From: JAKZVK01 sp965261065
GTDB taxonomy: Bacteria; Acidobacteriota; Terriglobia; Bryobacterales; UBA6623
DNA: 64,000 nucleotides
Direction: 5' to 3'
Assembly (NCBI GenBank): GCA_965261065.1
Contig: OZ253444.1
Location: 7,998,001-8,062,000, forward strand
Below the pieces are notes generated by a model. It saw only the letters and a program-made list of their open reading frames with translations. It ran no database searches and had not been told where the DNA came from. Below, in pieces: positions 42,158 to 50,217 of the stretch (positions within the stretch are counted from its first letter, which is position 1; the number at the start of each line of letters is the position of its first letter). The position numbers were made by a program, and so were the translations under genes.

Positions 42158-43408
42158 CTAGCCTTCAGCCGGAGGGCCCTGCTCGAACATCGCGTCGAGT
42201 GCTTGCACCAGTTGGTCGATGTGGCCGTGCTCGATGACGTATGGGGGCAGGAAGCGCAGGACGGTGCCGGCTGTGCAGTTGATCAGGAAGCCGCGCTCCA
42301 GCGCTTCACCAACCGCCCAGCCGCCGGGGATCGTGAGATTGAGCCCGCGCATCAAACCGCGGCCGCGCACGCCTTCGACGAAGTCGTACTTGTCGACGAG
42401 TCCGTTGAGGCGCTGCTCGAAGTACTCGCCGGTCCGGCGAATGGCCGGTAAGATCTCTTCAAGCACAGCGAGGAATTCAAGCGCCAAGCGGCATGCCAGC
42501 GCATTGCCGCCGAAGGTTGTGCCGTGCATGCCGGCCGACAGCACCTGGGAAGCTTCGTCGGTTGCGAGCACACAGCCAATCGGGATGCCCGCGCCCAGCG
42601 GCTTGGCAAGCAAGACGATGTCGGGCATGATGGGCTCGCCCATATTTGGCTTGCCGGAGGAGTCGCTGTTCCAGCGCTGGAAAGCGAAGTGCTCGCCGGT
42701 TCGGCCGAGGCCGCACTGGATCTCATCGAAGATGACGAGCGCGTTGTGCTTCTTCCCGAGTTCAACGGCCTTGGCCGCGAAGGCACGGTCGAGTTGGACG
42801 ATGCCTCCCTCCCCTAGGATCGGCTCGAGGATGATGCCGGCCGTTTTGTCGGAGACGGCGGCTTCGAGCGCGGTCGCGTCGTTGGGGTCGACGAACTTGA
42901 CGCCGGGGATGAGCGGCTCGAAGGGCTCGCGATACTTGGGCTGGCCGGTGACAGAGACCGCGCCGAGCGACCGTCCGGCGAAGGAGTCATGGAGGGCGAC
43001 GATCTCGAACTTGTCGGTGCCGTGCTTGCGTCCGTGGCCTTTGGCGATCTTGAGGGCGGTCTCGACCGACTCGGCGCCGCTGTTGCAGAAGAAGGCGCGG
43101 TCGAGCCCGCTGAGGCTGCTCAGCTTCTCGGCCAAGGGGCCCTGGTAGGGGTGATAGTAGAGGTTCGAGCAGTGCATCAACGTGCCCACTTGGTCGCAGA
43201 TGGCCTTGAGCACGCGGGAGTGGGCGTGTCCCAGCGCGTTGACGCCAATACCGGAGATGAAGTCGATGTAGCGCTTGCCGTCGGGATCGAAGACGTAGCA
43301 GCCCTCGCCCTTGACGATCGTAAGCGGGTAGCGGCCGTAGTTTTGAAACAGGTACCGCTTTTCTTGTTCGACGACGGAAGCGGCGTCGGGCGTAGGGTTG
43401 TCAGTCAT
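42158..43408 (-). CDS. argD: Acetylornithine/succinylornithine-type aminotransferase (class III)
   Basis: A 416-residue PLP enzyme of aminotransferase class III, most like ArgD, which converts N-acetylglutamate semialdehyde to N-acetylornithine in arginine synthesis. Landmarks are GCYVFDPDGKRYIDFISGIGVNALGH, FFCNSGAESVETALKIAK (phosphate-binding loop), FHDSFAGRS-like ALHDSFAGRSLGAVSVTG, VIFDEIQCGLGRTG and VLLAKPLGAGIPIG with the PLP lysine, then GMHGTTFGGNALAC. Other class III enzymes (GABA or ornithine aminotransferases) share these motifs, so the symbol is probable rather than certain. No arg gene is adjacent; mqnE follows upstream. Confidence 0.82.
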   Translation of the reverse strand: MTDNPTPDAASVVEQEKRYLFQNYGRYPLTIVKGEGCYVFDPDGKRYIDFISGIGVNALGHAHSRVLKAICDQVGTLMHCSNLYYHPYQGPLAEKLSSLSGLDRAFFCNSGAESVETALKIAKGHGRKHGTDKFEIVALHDSFAGRSLGAVSVTGQPKYREPFEPLIPGVKFVDPNDATALEAAVSDKTAGIILEPILGEGGIVQLDRAFAAKAVELGKKHNALVIFDEIQCGLGRTGEHFAFQRWNSDSSGKPNMGEPIMPDIVLLAKPLGAGIPIGCVLATDEASQVLSAGMHGTTFGGNALACRLALEFLAVLEEILPAIRRTGEYFEQRLNGLVDKYDFVEGVRGRGLMRGLNLTIPGGWAVGEALERGFLINCTAGTVLRFLPPYVIEHGHIDQLVQALDAMFEQGPPAEG

Positions 43409-43513
43409 GGAGATGTCTTTCGGTTACGTTGGTACGAATTCATGATTGTAGCGCCACGGGGTGGCAAGCCAAGGCAGCCCTTGTCCTTCCCATACGGAAG
43501 CGGCGAATCGAAA

Positions 43514-43597
43514 TGTAGGGGCGCAGCATGCTGTGCCCGTGTTTCGGATCACCTCGCTCGTCCGAGGCCTTCGGGCACGGCATGCCGTGCCCCTACA
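43514..43597. repeat. Palindromic repeat
   Basis: Left arm 43514-43539 begins TGTAGGGGCGCAGCATGC; the right arm at 43572-43597 is its inverse with three mismatches in 26 bases. The shared GTAGGGGC start relates it to the dispersed family at 7721, 58520 and 61862. It lies between argD and mqnE. Confidence 0.7.
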
Positions 43598-43628
43598 TGG
43601 TCGGATGAACGAACCTCGGCGAAAGGGC

Positions 43629-44747
43629 CTAGACCAGCACAGTGAACGTTGCTTCCTCGCGCTGAACCGGGCGATAGAGGGTGTCACGCTCTATCGGCTC
43701 GCGGCCGGCCTCGCGGATCAGCCGTAGCAACTCTTCCCGCCGCAAGAGCTGCGAGGTGGTCGCGCCGGCGTCGTGGTAGATCTTCTCCTCAACCACCGTC
43801 CCGTCGAGATCATCGGCGCCAAAGCGCTGGGCGACCTGGGCGACCTTGGGCGTCATCATGATCCAGTAGGCCTTGATGTGCGGGAAGTTGTCGAGTAATA
43901 GGCGCGAGATGGCGATGTTCTTGATGTCGTCGAAGCCCGAGGTCGCCGGCAGATGGTCCATCGGCGTGTTCGCGGGGTGGAAGGCGAGCGGGATGAAGGT
44001 CTGGAAGCCTCCGGTTTCGTCTTGCAATTCCCGCAGTTTGATCAGATGGTCGACGCGGTCTTCCTCCGTCTCGACGTGGCCGTAAAGCATCGTGGCGTTC
44101 GACTTGAGGCCCAGTCGGTGGGCGGTTCGCGCGGTCGAGAGCCACTCCTCGCCGTCGATCTTGTGGTCGCAGATGATGCGGCGGACGCGCTCTTCGAAAA
44201 TCTCGGCACCGCCGCCCGGCAGCGAGTGCACCCCGGCGTCTTTAAGCCGAAGCAACGCCTCCTCAATGGAAACCTTGGCGCGCCGCGCGAGATAGCCGAT
44301 CTCGACCATCGTGAAGGCCTTCAGGTGCACCTGTGGATAGCGCTCGCGCAGGCCGCGGATCATCTCACAGAACCAATCGAGGTCCAGTTCCGGGTGCAGT
44401 CCGCCGACGATGTGGAATTCCGAGACCGCCTCGCTGTAGCCTTGTCCGGCGATCTCCCAGACCTGCTCGAGCGACATCGTGTAGGCCTTCGTGTCGCGGA
44501 CTTGGCGACCGAAGGCGCACAGCTTGCAAGCGGCGACACAGACGTTTGTCGGGTTGATGTGGCGGTTGACGTTGAAGTAGGTCGTGTTGCCGTTGAGCTT
44601 CTCGCGGACGTGGTTGGCAAGGTAGCCGATGCCGAGCAAGTCACCGGAACGATAGAGCGCCAAGCCGTCGTCGAAGCTCAGCCGCTCGCCGCGGAGGACC
44701 TTCTCGGCAATCGGGCGCAGCAAGGGGTCGTCGAAGTGGGGTTGCAT
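43629..44747 (-). CDS. mqnE: Aminofutalosine synthase
   Basis: MqnE is a radical-SAM enzyme of the futalosine menaquinone pathway that builds aminofutalosine from the chorismate-derived vinyl ether. The 372-residue product has the CxxxCxxC cluster in VCVAACKLCAFGR, the VSEFHIVGGLHPEL region, LPGGGAEIF, a second-shell MLYGHVETEEDRVDH and the C-terminal EKIYHDAGATTSQLLRREELLRLIREAGREPIERDTLY that separates MqnE from the related MqnC cyclase. The ATG at 44747 (MQPHFDDPLLRPIAEK) is preferred over the upstream one at 44789. The mqnP prenyltransferase lies 1.5 kb away on the same strand, now separated by two toxin-antitoxin modules. Confidence 0.93.
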   Translation of the reverse strand: MQPHFDDPLLRPIAEKVLRGERLSFDDGLALYRSGDLLGIGYLANHVREKLNGNTTYFNVNRHINPTNVCVAACKLCAFGRQVRDTKAYTMSLEQVWEIAGQGYSEAVSEFHIVGGLHPELDLDWFCEMIRGLRERYPQVHLKAFTMVEIGYLARRAKVSIEEALLRLKDAGVHSLPGGGAEIFEERVRRIICDHKIDGEEWLSTARTAHRLGLKSNATMLYGHVETEEDRVDHLIKLRELQDETGGFQTFIPLAFHPANTPMDHLPATSGFDDIKNIAISRLLLDNFPHIKAYWIMMTPKVAQVAQRFGADDLDGTVVEEKIYHDAGATTSQLLRREELLRLIREAGREPIERDTLYRPVQREEATFTVLV

Positions 44748-44918
44748 GGCGCGCTGCCACCGCTGGTTCCCCAGCGGGCGTAGAACCATGAGAATAGCAT
44801 GGCGGTTCGCGAGGGACGACCCGCGACAGCAGCGCGAGCAAGGTCTTGTGTGCCCACATCAGGGCGGCAGTTTACTCCTACTCATGGTATACTTTCGGGT
44901 ATAAACAGAGACCATACA

Positions 44919-45176
44919 ATGCCTCAGACCGTCAAAACCGCCGTCTCGCTAAGCGAAAGCCTATTCAACGCCGGTGAGACCCTCGCGCGGGAACTCAAGG
45001 TCTCGCGGAGCCGCTTGTTCGCCATGGCTCTGGAGGATTTCTTGCGCCGCAGAGAGAATCAGCGCCTCTTGGCGGAGATCAACGCCGCCTATGAAGACGA
45101 GCTGGACGAAGAGGAAACCGCGCTTCTCGAGCAGATGCGCAAACAACACGCGCGGTTGGTGAAGCGAGAAGAGTGA
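44919..45176 (+). CDS. Ribbon-helix-helix antitoxin of a MazEF-like module
   Basis: An 85-residue antitoxin with an N-terminal ribbon-helix-helix (KTAVSLSESLFNAGETLARELKVSRSRLFAMALEDFLRR) and an acidic helical tail (DELDEEETALLEQM) that would bind the toxin. The ATG at 44919 starts the conserved part; an open frame reaching 44799 is not convincing. Its stop overlaps the toxin start in GTGA. A TATACT (44888-44893) overlaps a short inverted repeat TATAC/GTATA (44888-44903), a likely promoter with operator. The module lies in the gap between mqnE and mqnP. Confidence 0.85.
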   Translation: MPQTVKTAVSLSESLFNAGETLARELKVSRSRLFAMALEDFLRRRENQRLLAEINAAYEDELDEEETALLEQMRKQHARLVKREE

Positions 45177-45571
45177 TCCGGCAGGGAGACATCTACTGGG
45201 TCGACCTCCGGGAACCGACAGGCTCCGAACCGGCCTACCGGCGCCCGCAGGTTGTGATTCAGAACAACCTGTTCAACCGGAGCCGTATCCAGACGGTTGT
45301 GGTTTGCGCCTTGACGTCCAATTTGAAGCGCGCTGCCGCGCCCGGCAACGTACTGTTGGCGCGAGGCGAGGCCGGACTGCGGAAGAGGAGCGTGGTGAAC
45401 ATCTCGCAAGTCGTTACGGTTGACAAATCTCAGTTGCGCGGCAAGATCGGCACACTCTCAAACAAGCGTCTACGTGAGGTCGTCGACGGCGTCGTGCTGT
45501 TGCTCGCACCTCGCGATATCGAAGCCGACCAAGGCCCGGCTGGGGGCTTCCCGTCACAGCACTCCGACTGA
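45173..45571 (+). CDS. mazF: MazF/PemK-family endoribonuclease toxin
   Basis: A 132-residue MazF-type mRNA interferase. The fold signature RQGDIYWVDLREPTGSEPAYRRPQVVIQNNLFN carries the conserved GDIYWV strand and the Arg of RPQVV, followed by TVVVCALTSNLKRAAAPGNV, LRKRSVVNISQVVTVDK (catalytic Ser/Thr region) and LREVVDGVVLLL. It begins with a GTG overlapping the antitoxin stop by four bases. The last 17 residues (IEADQGPAGGFPSQHSD) are a tail whose gene end overlaps the convergent vapC end by 18 bases, so the two modules meet tail to tail. Confidence 0.9.
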   Translation: MIRQGDIYWVDLREPTGSEPAYRRPQVVIQNNLFNRSRIQTVVVCALTSNLKRAAAPGNVLLARGEAGLRKRSVVNISQVVTVDKSQLRGKIGTLSNKRLREVVDGVVLLLAPRDIEADQGPAGGFPSQHSD

Positions 45572-45955
45572 CCGCAAACCCAGATACTCCTCGAAGGGCA
45601 AGAAATCGTGATCGTCGTGTAGCAGCGGCAAGTCTTCAACCAGACAGAACGTGGCGATCAACACGTCAATCGTCCTGCACACGGTAACGCCTCGCTTTCT
45701 CAGCCACCGATAATTGTCGGCGCTCCGCATAGCGAGCTCGTGGCTCGTCATGTCGCGATACTCGAGTGACAAAAGCAGCGACTTGGCTGTCCGGTAGTCC
45801 TTGTCGGCACGAAAGCCCTGCAACACCTCGGCCAGAATCAAGTCGCCAACGACGATTCGATCCCGCGAGAGGAGCCGGTCGAGTTCCCTTGTCTTGTCGG
45901 TCTCGACGGATGAGGAGAAGTAACTGATCCAGACGCTCGAATCAACGACCGTCAT
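45554..45955 (-). CDS. vapC: VapC-family PIN-domain toxin
   Basis: A 133-residue PIN-domain ribonuclease. The acidic active site is spread over VVDSSVWISYF (first Asp), LILAEVLQGFRAD (Glu), TIDVLIATFCL (Asp) and LLHDDHDF (Asp). VapC toxins cut tRNA or rRNA and are inhibited by VapB, which is encoded immediately upstream with a four-base overlap (ATGA, 45952-45955). The gene runs opposite to mazF and overlaps it by 18 bases at the 3' ends. Confidence 0.92.
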   Translation of the reverse strand: MTVVDSSVWISYFSSSVETDKTRELDRLLSRDRIVVGDLILAEVLQGFRADKDYRTAKSLLLSLEYRDMTSHELAMRSADNYRWLRKRGVTVCRTIDVLIATFCLVEDLPLLHDDHDFLPFEEYLGLRSVGVL

Positions 45956-46149
45956 GAACGGCCCTCGCGTGACCGTGCCAGGTCGCCTTCCCAGTGGAGC
46001 TTGCCGCGATACTTGCGGATGCGCTGCTGCTGTTCGATCTTCAGCAGTGTTCGAAGACCGAGGTCCACCGCTTCACGCTTCGTGCGAAGGCCGGTAGCAC
46101 GGAGGACCTGTTTCATGAGTTCGTCGTCAATCACGATGTTTGTTCTCAT
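45952..46149 (-). CDS. vapB: VapB-type antitoxin (DUF2191)
   Basis: A 65-residue antitoxin: MRTNIVIDDELMKQVLRATG, TKREAVDLGLRTLLKIEQQQRIRKYRGKLHWEGDL. The first half is the DNA-binding ribbon-helix-helix and the second wraps the VapC active site. It overlaps vapC by four bases and is preceded by an inverted repeat that fits an autoregulatory operator. The pair belongs to the common MRTNIVIDD group. Confidence 0.9.
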   Translation of the reverse strand: MRTNIVIDDELMKQVLRATGLRTKREAVDLGLRTLLKIEQQQRIRKYRGKLHWEGDLARSREGRS

Positions 46150-46166
46150 CGGGAACCCCCCGTAGC

Positions 46167-46195
46167 ATGTGTATGATTTTCCTTACTATACACAT
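46167..46195 (-). promoter_or_regulatory. vapBC operator/promoter
   Basis: Inverted repeat ATGTGTAT at 46167-46174 and ATACACAT at 46188-46195, 13-base spacer, half-site centres 21 bases apart (two helical turns). A TATAGT (minus strand, 46190-46185) overlaps the distal half-site, so VapB bound here would block the promoter. Confidence 0.6.
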
Positions 46196-46220
46196 TAAGC
46201 GCCGGTGGGATCGCCTTCGC

Positions 46221-47105
46221 CTAGGCGGCCCACAACACGTCCGCGGCCCAGAAGAGGAAGAACAGCACGCTGACGAAACCGTTCACGGTGAAGAAGGCGG
46301 CGTTCACGCGCGAGAGATCGTGCGGCTTCACCAGGCTGTGCTCGTACAGCAGCAACGCGGCGACGACCCCAATCCCCACCCAACTCAACAAGCCCAGGCC
46401 AAACGACTGAGACAACCAGACCAACAGCAAGACCATCGCGACGTGGAGCAGCCGTGAGACGAGCAAGGCATTCTTGACGCCGAGCGCTCGGGGAACGCTA
46501 TGCAGTCCGGTACCCGCGTCGAACTCACGATCTTGGCAGGAATAGATGATGTCAAAGCCGGCCGTCCAGAACATCACGGCGGCGGTAAGTAAGAGAATTC
46601 GCGGGTCCAACGTACCGCGGACCGCAATCCAAGCGGCGGCGGGCGCGATGCCGAGCGCGAAACCCAGTACCAGATGAGACAGGGCCGTGATGCGCTTGGT
46701 GTAGGAGTATCCCAGCACCACCGCCAGCGCCACCGGAGACAGCTTAAAGCAAAGTGGATTGAGCATGTACGCCGCCAGCACAAGGACTCCGGACCAGAAC
46801 ACGATGAAGCCCCACGTGAACGACTTCGTGACCAACCCGGCCGGAATGGCGCGCACCCTCGTACGCGGATTCAAGGAGTCAATGTCAGCGTCGGAGACGC
46901 GGTTGAAGGCCATGGCGGCCGATCGCGCGGCCACCATGGCGAGGACGATCCAGCCGAACTTGCCCGCCGTGGTGGCCCAAGGAAGGCCGCTTTCGCGCAC
47001 GGCCAGCATCGCCCCCGTCAGGGCGAAGGGCAGAGCGAAGACCGAGTGCTCGAACTTGATCATCTCGAGCACGGTCTTGAGTTTCGCGAGGAAATTCATT
47101 GGCAC
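46221..47105 (-). CDS. mqnP: UbiA-family prenyltransferase, probable MqnP
   Basis: A 294-residue integral membrane prenyltransferase with about nine hydrophobic helices. The two aspartate-rich motifs are NRVSDADIDSLNPRTRVRAIPAG (NRxxDxxID) and YSCQDREFDAGTGLHSVP (second D motif), which bind the prenyl diphosphate through Mg. In futalosine-pathway organisms this subgroup (MqnP) attaches the polyprenyl tail to the naphthoate precursor. Assignment to MqnP rather than UbiA rests on subgroup features (KFEHSVFALPFAL, SYTKRITALSHLVLG) and on mqnE nearby. Confidence 0.88.
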   Translation of the reverse strand: MPMNFLAKLKTVLEMIKFEHSVFALPFALTGAMLAVRESGLPWATTAGKFGWIVLAMVAARSAAMAFNRVSDADIDSLNPRTRVRAIPAGLVTKSFTWGFIVFWSGVLVLAAYMLNPLCFKLSPVALAVVLGYSYTKRITALSHLVLGFALGIAPAAAWIAVRGTLDPRILLLTAAVMFWTAGFDIIYSCQDREFDAGTGLHSVPRALGVKNALLVSRLLHVAMVLLLVWLSQSFGLGLLSWVGIGVVAALLLYEHSLVKPHDLSRVNAAFFTVNGFVSVLFFLFWAADVLWAA

Positions 47106-47215
47106 AGGGGTGGAACCTACGGGCTGGAACTCAACTGTAGCTCACCAGCTCCGCTGGACGGCCCGCGCCGGGCCTGGCCGGCCTGGGCTGAGCGGGTTCA
47201 CGCGTGGGGGCTGGA

Positions 47216-48244
47216 TCAGAATCGTCTCATGATCCGGTTCCAGATCCAGATCAAGCTCTCGAGATCGACGCGCTCGGGCGGCACCTGTTGAGGGAACACG
47301 GGGACGATCTGTGGGCTGGCCCGCCGGCCCACGCGAAAGGAAAAGACGTAGAACGGTTCCTGTCCCATACGCAGATCGGTGAGGACTATGCCTTGCTCGT
47401 CCTCGCGCACGCGGTAGAAACCTTTGGTGAACCATTGGAGGCGCTGCACCGCCCACTCGCCGGCGATGTCGTTGAGCAGAACCGGCCGGCTCGGGTAGCT
47501 GACGAATTCGATGGAGCCGGAACGGTCGAGAGGCGAGTAGAAGCCTTCCAGGTAAGCGCCATGGCCGTCTGGGCCACCCTCCGGCTGCATGACCACGATG
47601 CGCCAAAGCAGGGTGTTGAACGTAGTGGGCGTGGTGAAAAACGGCGTGCCCCCAATACCCCGTTCCTCGAGCGCAGCCTCGGTTACGCGATCGACGTGAA
47701 TCTTCGCCGCCATTGACGCCAGCACATAGCCGGAACTGAGCAGCAACCCGGCCACACACACGCGGTAAGCCCTTTGGGGTGCTCTCGCGACACCGTACCA
47801 AGCAGCCACGACGCCGACCACTAACGGCAACGTATAGAGCGGGTCGATAATGAACAGGGTCGACCAGGCAACCGGGTAGTCGCTGAACGGCAGCAGGACC
47901 TGCGTCCCGTAAACCGTGAAGGCATCAAGCAGCGGATGAGTCACCAAACAGAGCCAAACCATCCACAGGACCCGGCCATAGGATCCGCGGAGATCTGGGT
48001 GCAGCCTCCAGATCAGCGCCGCCACCACGGGCGCGGCCAGCGTCAGAAAAAAGAAAGCATGGCTGACGCCTCGGTGGTAGGTAAAGTCCGAGACCGGGTC
48101 GCCCAGCGGCACGAAGATATCGAGGTCCGGCAGCGTGCCGCAGACTCCTCCCCAGAGAATAGCTTTGCGTCCGGCGCGTGGGCCCAGGGCGGCCCCGCCT
48201 ATAGCCGCGCCTAGCGCGAACTGGGTGAAAGAGTCCATCGTCAA
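47216..48244 (-). CDS. YdjM-like membrane-bound metal-dependent hydrolase
   Basis: A 342-residue membrane protein. The start MTMDSFTQFALGAAIGGAALG, the motif LPDLDIFVPLG with a metal-binding DxD, HRGVSHAFFF and THPLLDAFTVYGT are typical of the YdjM (DUF457) group of metal-dependent membrane hydrolases. About six hydrophobic segments cover the first 200 residues; the last 140 form a soluble domain (GFYRVREDEQGIVLTDLRMGQEP). Enzymes of this group have no firmly known substrate. The next gene upstream, a kinase, is divergent. A second start at 48238 (M3) is equally possible. Confidence 0.85.
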   Translation of the reverse strand: MTMDSFTQFALGAAIGGAALGPRAGRKAILWGGVCGTLPDLDIFVPLGDPVSDFTYHRGVSHAFFFLTLAAPVVAALIWRLHPDLRGSYGRVLWMVWLCLVTHPLLDAFTVYGTQVLLPFSDYPVAWSTLFIIDPLYTLPLVVGVVAAWYGVARAPQRAYRVCVAGLLLSSGYVLASMAAKIHVDRVTEAALEERGIGGTPFFTTPTTFNTLLWRIVVMQPEGGPDGHGAYLEGFYSPLDRSGSIEFVSYPSRPVLLNDIAGEWAVQRLQWFTKGFYRVREDEQGIVLTDLRMGQEPFYVFSFRVGRRASPQIVPVFPQQVPPERVDLESLIWIWNRIMRRF

Positions 48245-48335
48245 GAGGTCTTACCAATCGTTGTAACGTATTGGTGGAGCTTCTTGTTTCTGGCCTGGGC
48301 CGCGTGTGCGACTCAGTCGGAACAGGGCCCGATTG

Positions 48336-49067
48336 ATGATGACCGCCGCCGAGGTTGCTTCTGAGATCACGAGGGACATCGTGGCGCGCCTCGCGGAAGC
48401 GTCCGCGGGCGCGGGTGTCTCCAACCCTGTCGTTGTGATGGTCACCGGGCCGCCGGCCACGGGCAAGACCGCCCTTTGCGCCGAGATCGCCGACAGGCTC
48501 GGGGGTTACCGGGTCCTGACGTTGGTCGATGACCGCGAGATCTACTCGCGCGACGTTCGCGAGGGGCTCGGGGTCACCGGCATTGATCACGCGGCGCGGG
48601 ACATGGACCAGCTCAAACGGGATCTGATTAGCCTTCGTGAGGGGAAGTCCATTCCAGATAGATCCTACGAGCGCTATCCGGATCGAGCCCCGCGGTTGGT
48701 GTCCCGCGGAACTCTCGCTCCCAAGGCGGCAATCTTACTGGACGGCTTCGCTTGGTGTTATCAAGACTTCGACGGGCTGTGGGACTTGAAATACGTCCTG
48801 CTGCCGCGCTCGCTCGAACACAGCGCCCGGATGTCGGCGGGGCGAGACACGGCGGAAAGACACTACAGCGATCAACAAGCAGACGCCAAACACCGGGTTA
48901 CGTACGAAGCGTACGCGCGACACGAGCATACGCTGCGCCGCGATGCCGATCGAATCTACCGGGTATCGGCTGACTATCGCTTCGAGGTGGAGCAGGAATC
49001 GCCATCCGGCTCTGCGCTGCCCACCTCTGGTCTCGCAGACACCGGACAGCAACGGGGCAATCGTTGA
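48336..49067 (+). CDS. P-loop kinase, uridine-kinase-like
   Basis: A protein of about 243 residues with a Walker A motif VTGPPATGKT about 38 residues from the start and a kinase core resembling uridine kinase/phosphoribulokinase proteins: LTLVDDREIYSRDVREGLGVTGIDHAARDMDQLKRDLISLREGKSI, ILLDGFAW, and an HARRIRRD-type segment HEHTLRRDADRIYRV. The open frame begins with a GTG at 48306, but tandem ATGs at 48336 and 48339 are the likelier start. Phosphate acceptor unknown. The C-terminal 25 residues look disordered. Confidence 0.68.
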   Translation: MMTAAEVASEITRDIVARLAEASAGAGVSNPVVVMVTGPPATGKTALCAEIADRLGGYRVLTLVDDREIYSRDVREGLGVTGIDHAARDMDQLKRDLISLREGKSIPDRSYERYPDRAPRLVSRGTLAPKAAILLDGFAWCYQDFDGLWDLKYVLLPRSLEHSARMSAGRDTAERHYSDQQADAKHRVTYEAYARHEHTLRRDADRIYRVSADYRFEVEQESPSGSALPTSGLADTGQQRGNR

Positions 49068-49441
49068 TGACGCCGACCAAGATCCTCCACGGTTCCGAGC
49101 TACACCGCGTCGAGGGCAGCGTCCGTCAGGCTCGGGCTTGCCACTTGAATTCTGCCGTCCGAGGCCTGCTTCGAGTCGTTCCCAACGACGAAGCTCCCAG
49201 GCACAATCCCTCCAAGAGCTAGATCCGTCCTCGGCCTCGGCCGGCGCGGCGCAGGGGCTCGCCGTCGCAGTCCGCGATGGGCGAATCGTCGAGCGGGTCG
49301 CCCCCAGATCTCAGTTCTTTGCGGGGGCGTTGCCCCGAGAAACGACAGCCTCTCGCCTGGTGGAGCAGATCACCCACGCTGACTCAAGTTTCCCTCCCGC
49401 ACGTCGATACGCAGTCAGAGGGACCTCATTACGGGGTGGTG
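49068..49441 (+). other. Region upstream of motA, probable decayed sequence
   Basis: A frame from an ATG at about 49067 encodes roughly 51 residues (MTPTKILHGSELHRVEGSVRQ onward) and stops near 49222; a second frame then reads LAVAVRDGRIVERVAPRSQFF and ETTASRLVEQITHADSS before running into motA. Neither matches a family I know, and the codon pattern suggests a decayed gene. No FlbD-like gene is present. Confidence 0.3.
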
Positions 49442-50215
49442 ATGGATCCAGCAACGATCATCGGCATAGTTCTGTCCATTATTCTTGTGGTGGCCGCGAT
49501 CGTGATGGGCGGCTCGCCCATCATGTTCGTCAATGTGCCGTCGGCACTCGTCGTCATCGGGGGCACGATCGGCGCAACCCTGATGCGCAACCCGTTGGCC
49601 ACGGTGTTGGGAACCTTCGGCGTTGTGATGAAGGCCTTCACGGTCAAGGTGCCCGAGCCGATTCCGCTCATCACTCAGATCGTTCAATTGTGCAAGCAGG
49701 CGCGCAAGAACGGCATGCTCGCGCTGGAGAACGTCGAAATCGACTACGTCTTCCTCGGCAAGGGGGTCGAGCTGGGCGTGGACGGCGTCGAGCCGGACCA
49801 GATTCGCTCGATCCTCGAGACGGACATTCGATCCACGGTCGGCCGCCACAAGCGCGGACAGGGGGTCCTCGAGGGCATGGGAGCCGCCGCGCCGGCGTTC
49901 GGCATGATCGGCACGCTGATCGGCCTGGTACAGATGCTTGCGTCGATGGAGGACCCGTCAAGCATCGGGCCTGCCATGGCCATCGCCCTGCTGACGACGC
50001 TTTACGGCGCCATACTCGCCAACGTGATCTGCCTGCCGTTGGCCGACAAGCTCAAAGTCCGCTCACAGGAAGAGGCGCTGAGCATGATGGTGTGCATGGA
50101 GGGGGTCCTCGGGATGGTCAGCGGCGAGAACCCCAATCAGATCTCGCAGAAGCTCAAGTCATTCCTCGCTCCCAAGCATCGTGAAGAAGAAGCCAAAGGG
50201 GAAGCCAAGAGCTAA
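49442..50215 (+). CDS. motA: Flagellar motor stator protein MotA
   Basis: MotA forms the ion channel of the flagellar stator together with MotB. The 257-residue product begins MDPATIIGIVLSIILVVAAIVMGGSP with two N-terminal membrane helices, has the cytoplasmic region with the torque-related residues (VFLGKGVELGVDGVEPDQIRSILETDI), then two more helices carrying VLEGMGAAAPAFGMIGTLIGLVQML and GPAMAIALLTTLYGAILANVICLPLADKL, the channel-lining section. The longer open frame from 49277 is not supported by family alignment. motB follows two bases after the stop. Confidence 0.93.
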   Translation: MDPATIIGIVLSIILVVAAIVMGGSPIMFVNVPSALVVIGGTIGATLMRNPLATVLGTFGVVMKAFTVKVPEPIPLITQIVQLCKQARKNGMLALENVEIDYVFLGKGVELGVDGVEPDQIRSILETDIRSTVGRHKRGQGVLEGMGAAAPAFGMIGTLIGLVQMLASMEDPSSIGPAMAIALLTTLYGAILANVICLPLADKLKVRSQEEALSMMVCMEGVLGMVSGENPNQISQKLKSFLAPKHREEEAKGEAKS

Positions 50216-50217
50216 CC

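Noticed and set aside
48943..50184. A 413-codon frame across the kinase end and motA
   Set aside because: It is a shadow of motA and of the kinase, Arg/Gly/Ser-rich with no family motifs; the real proteins are in the other frames.
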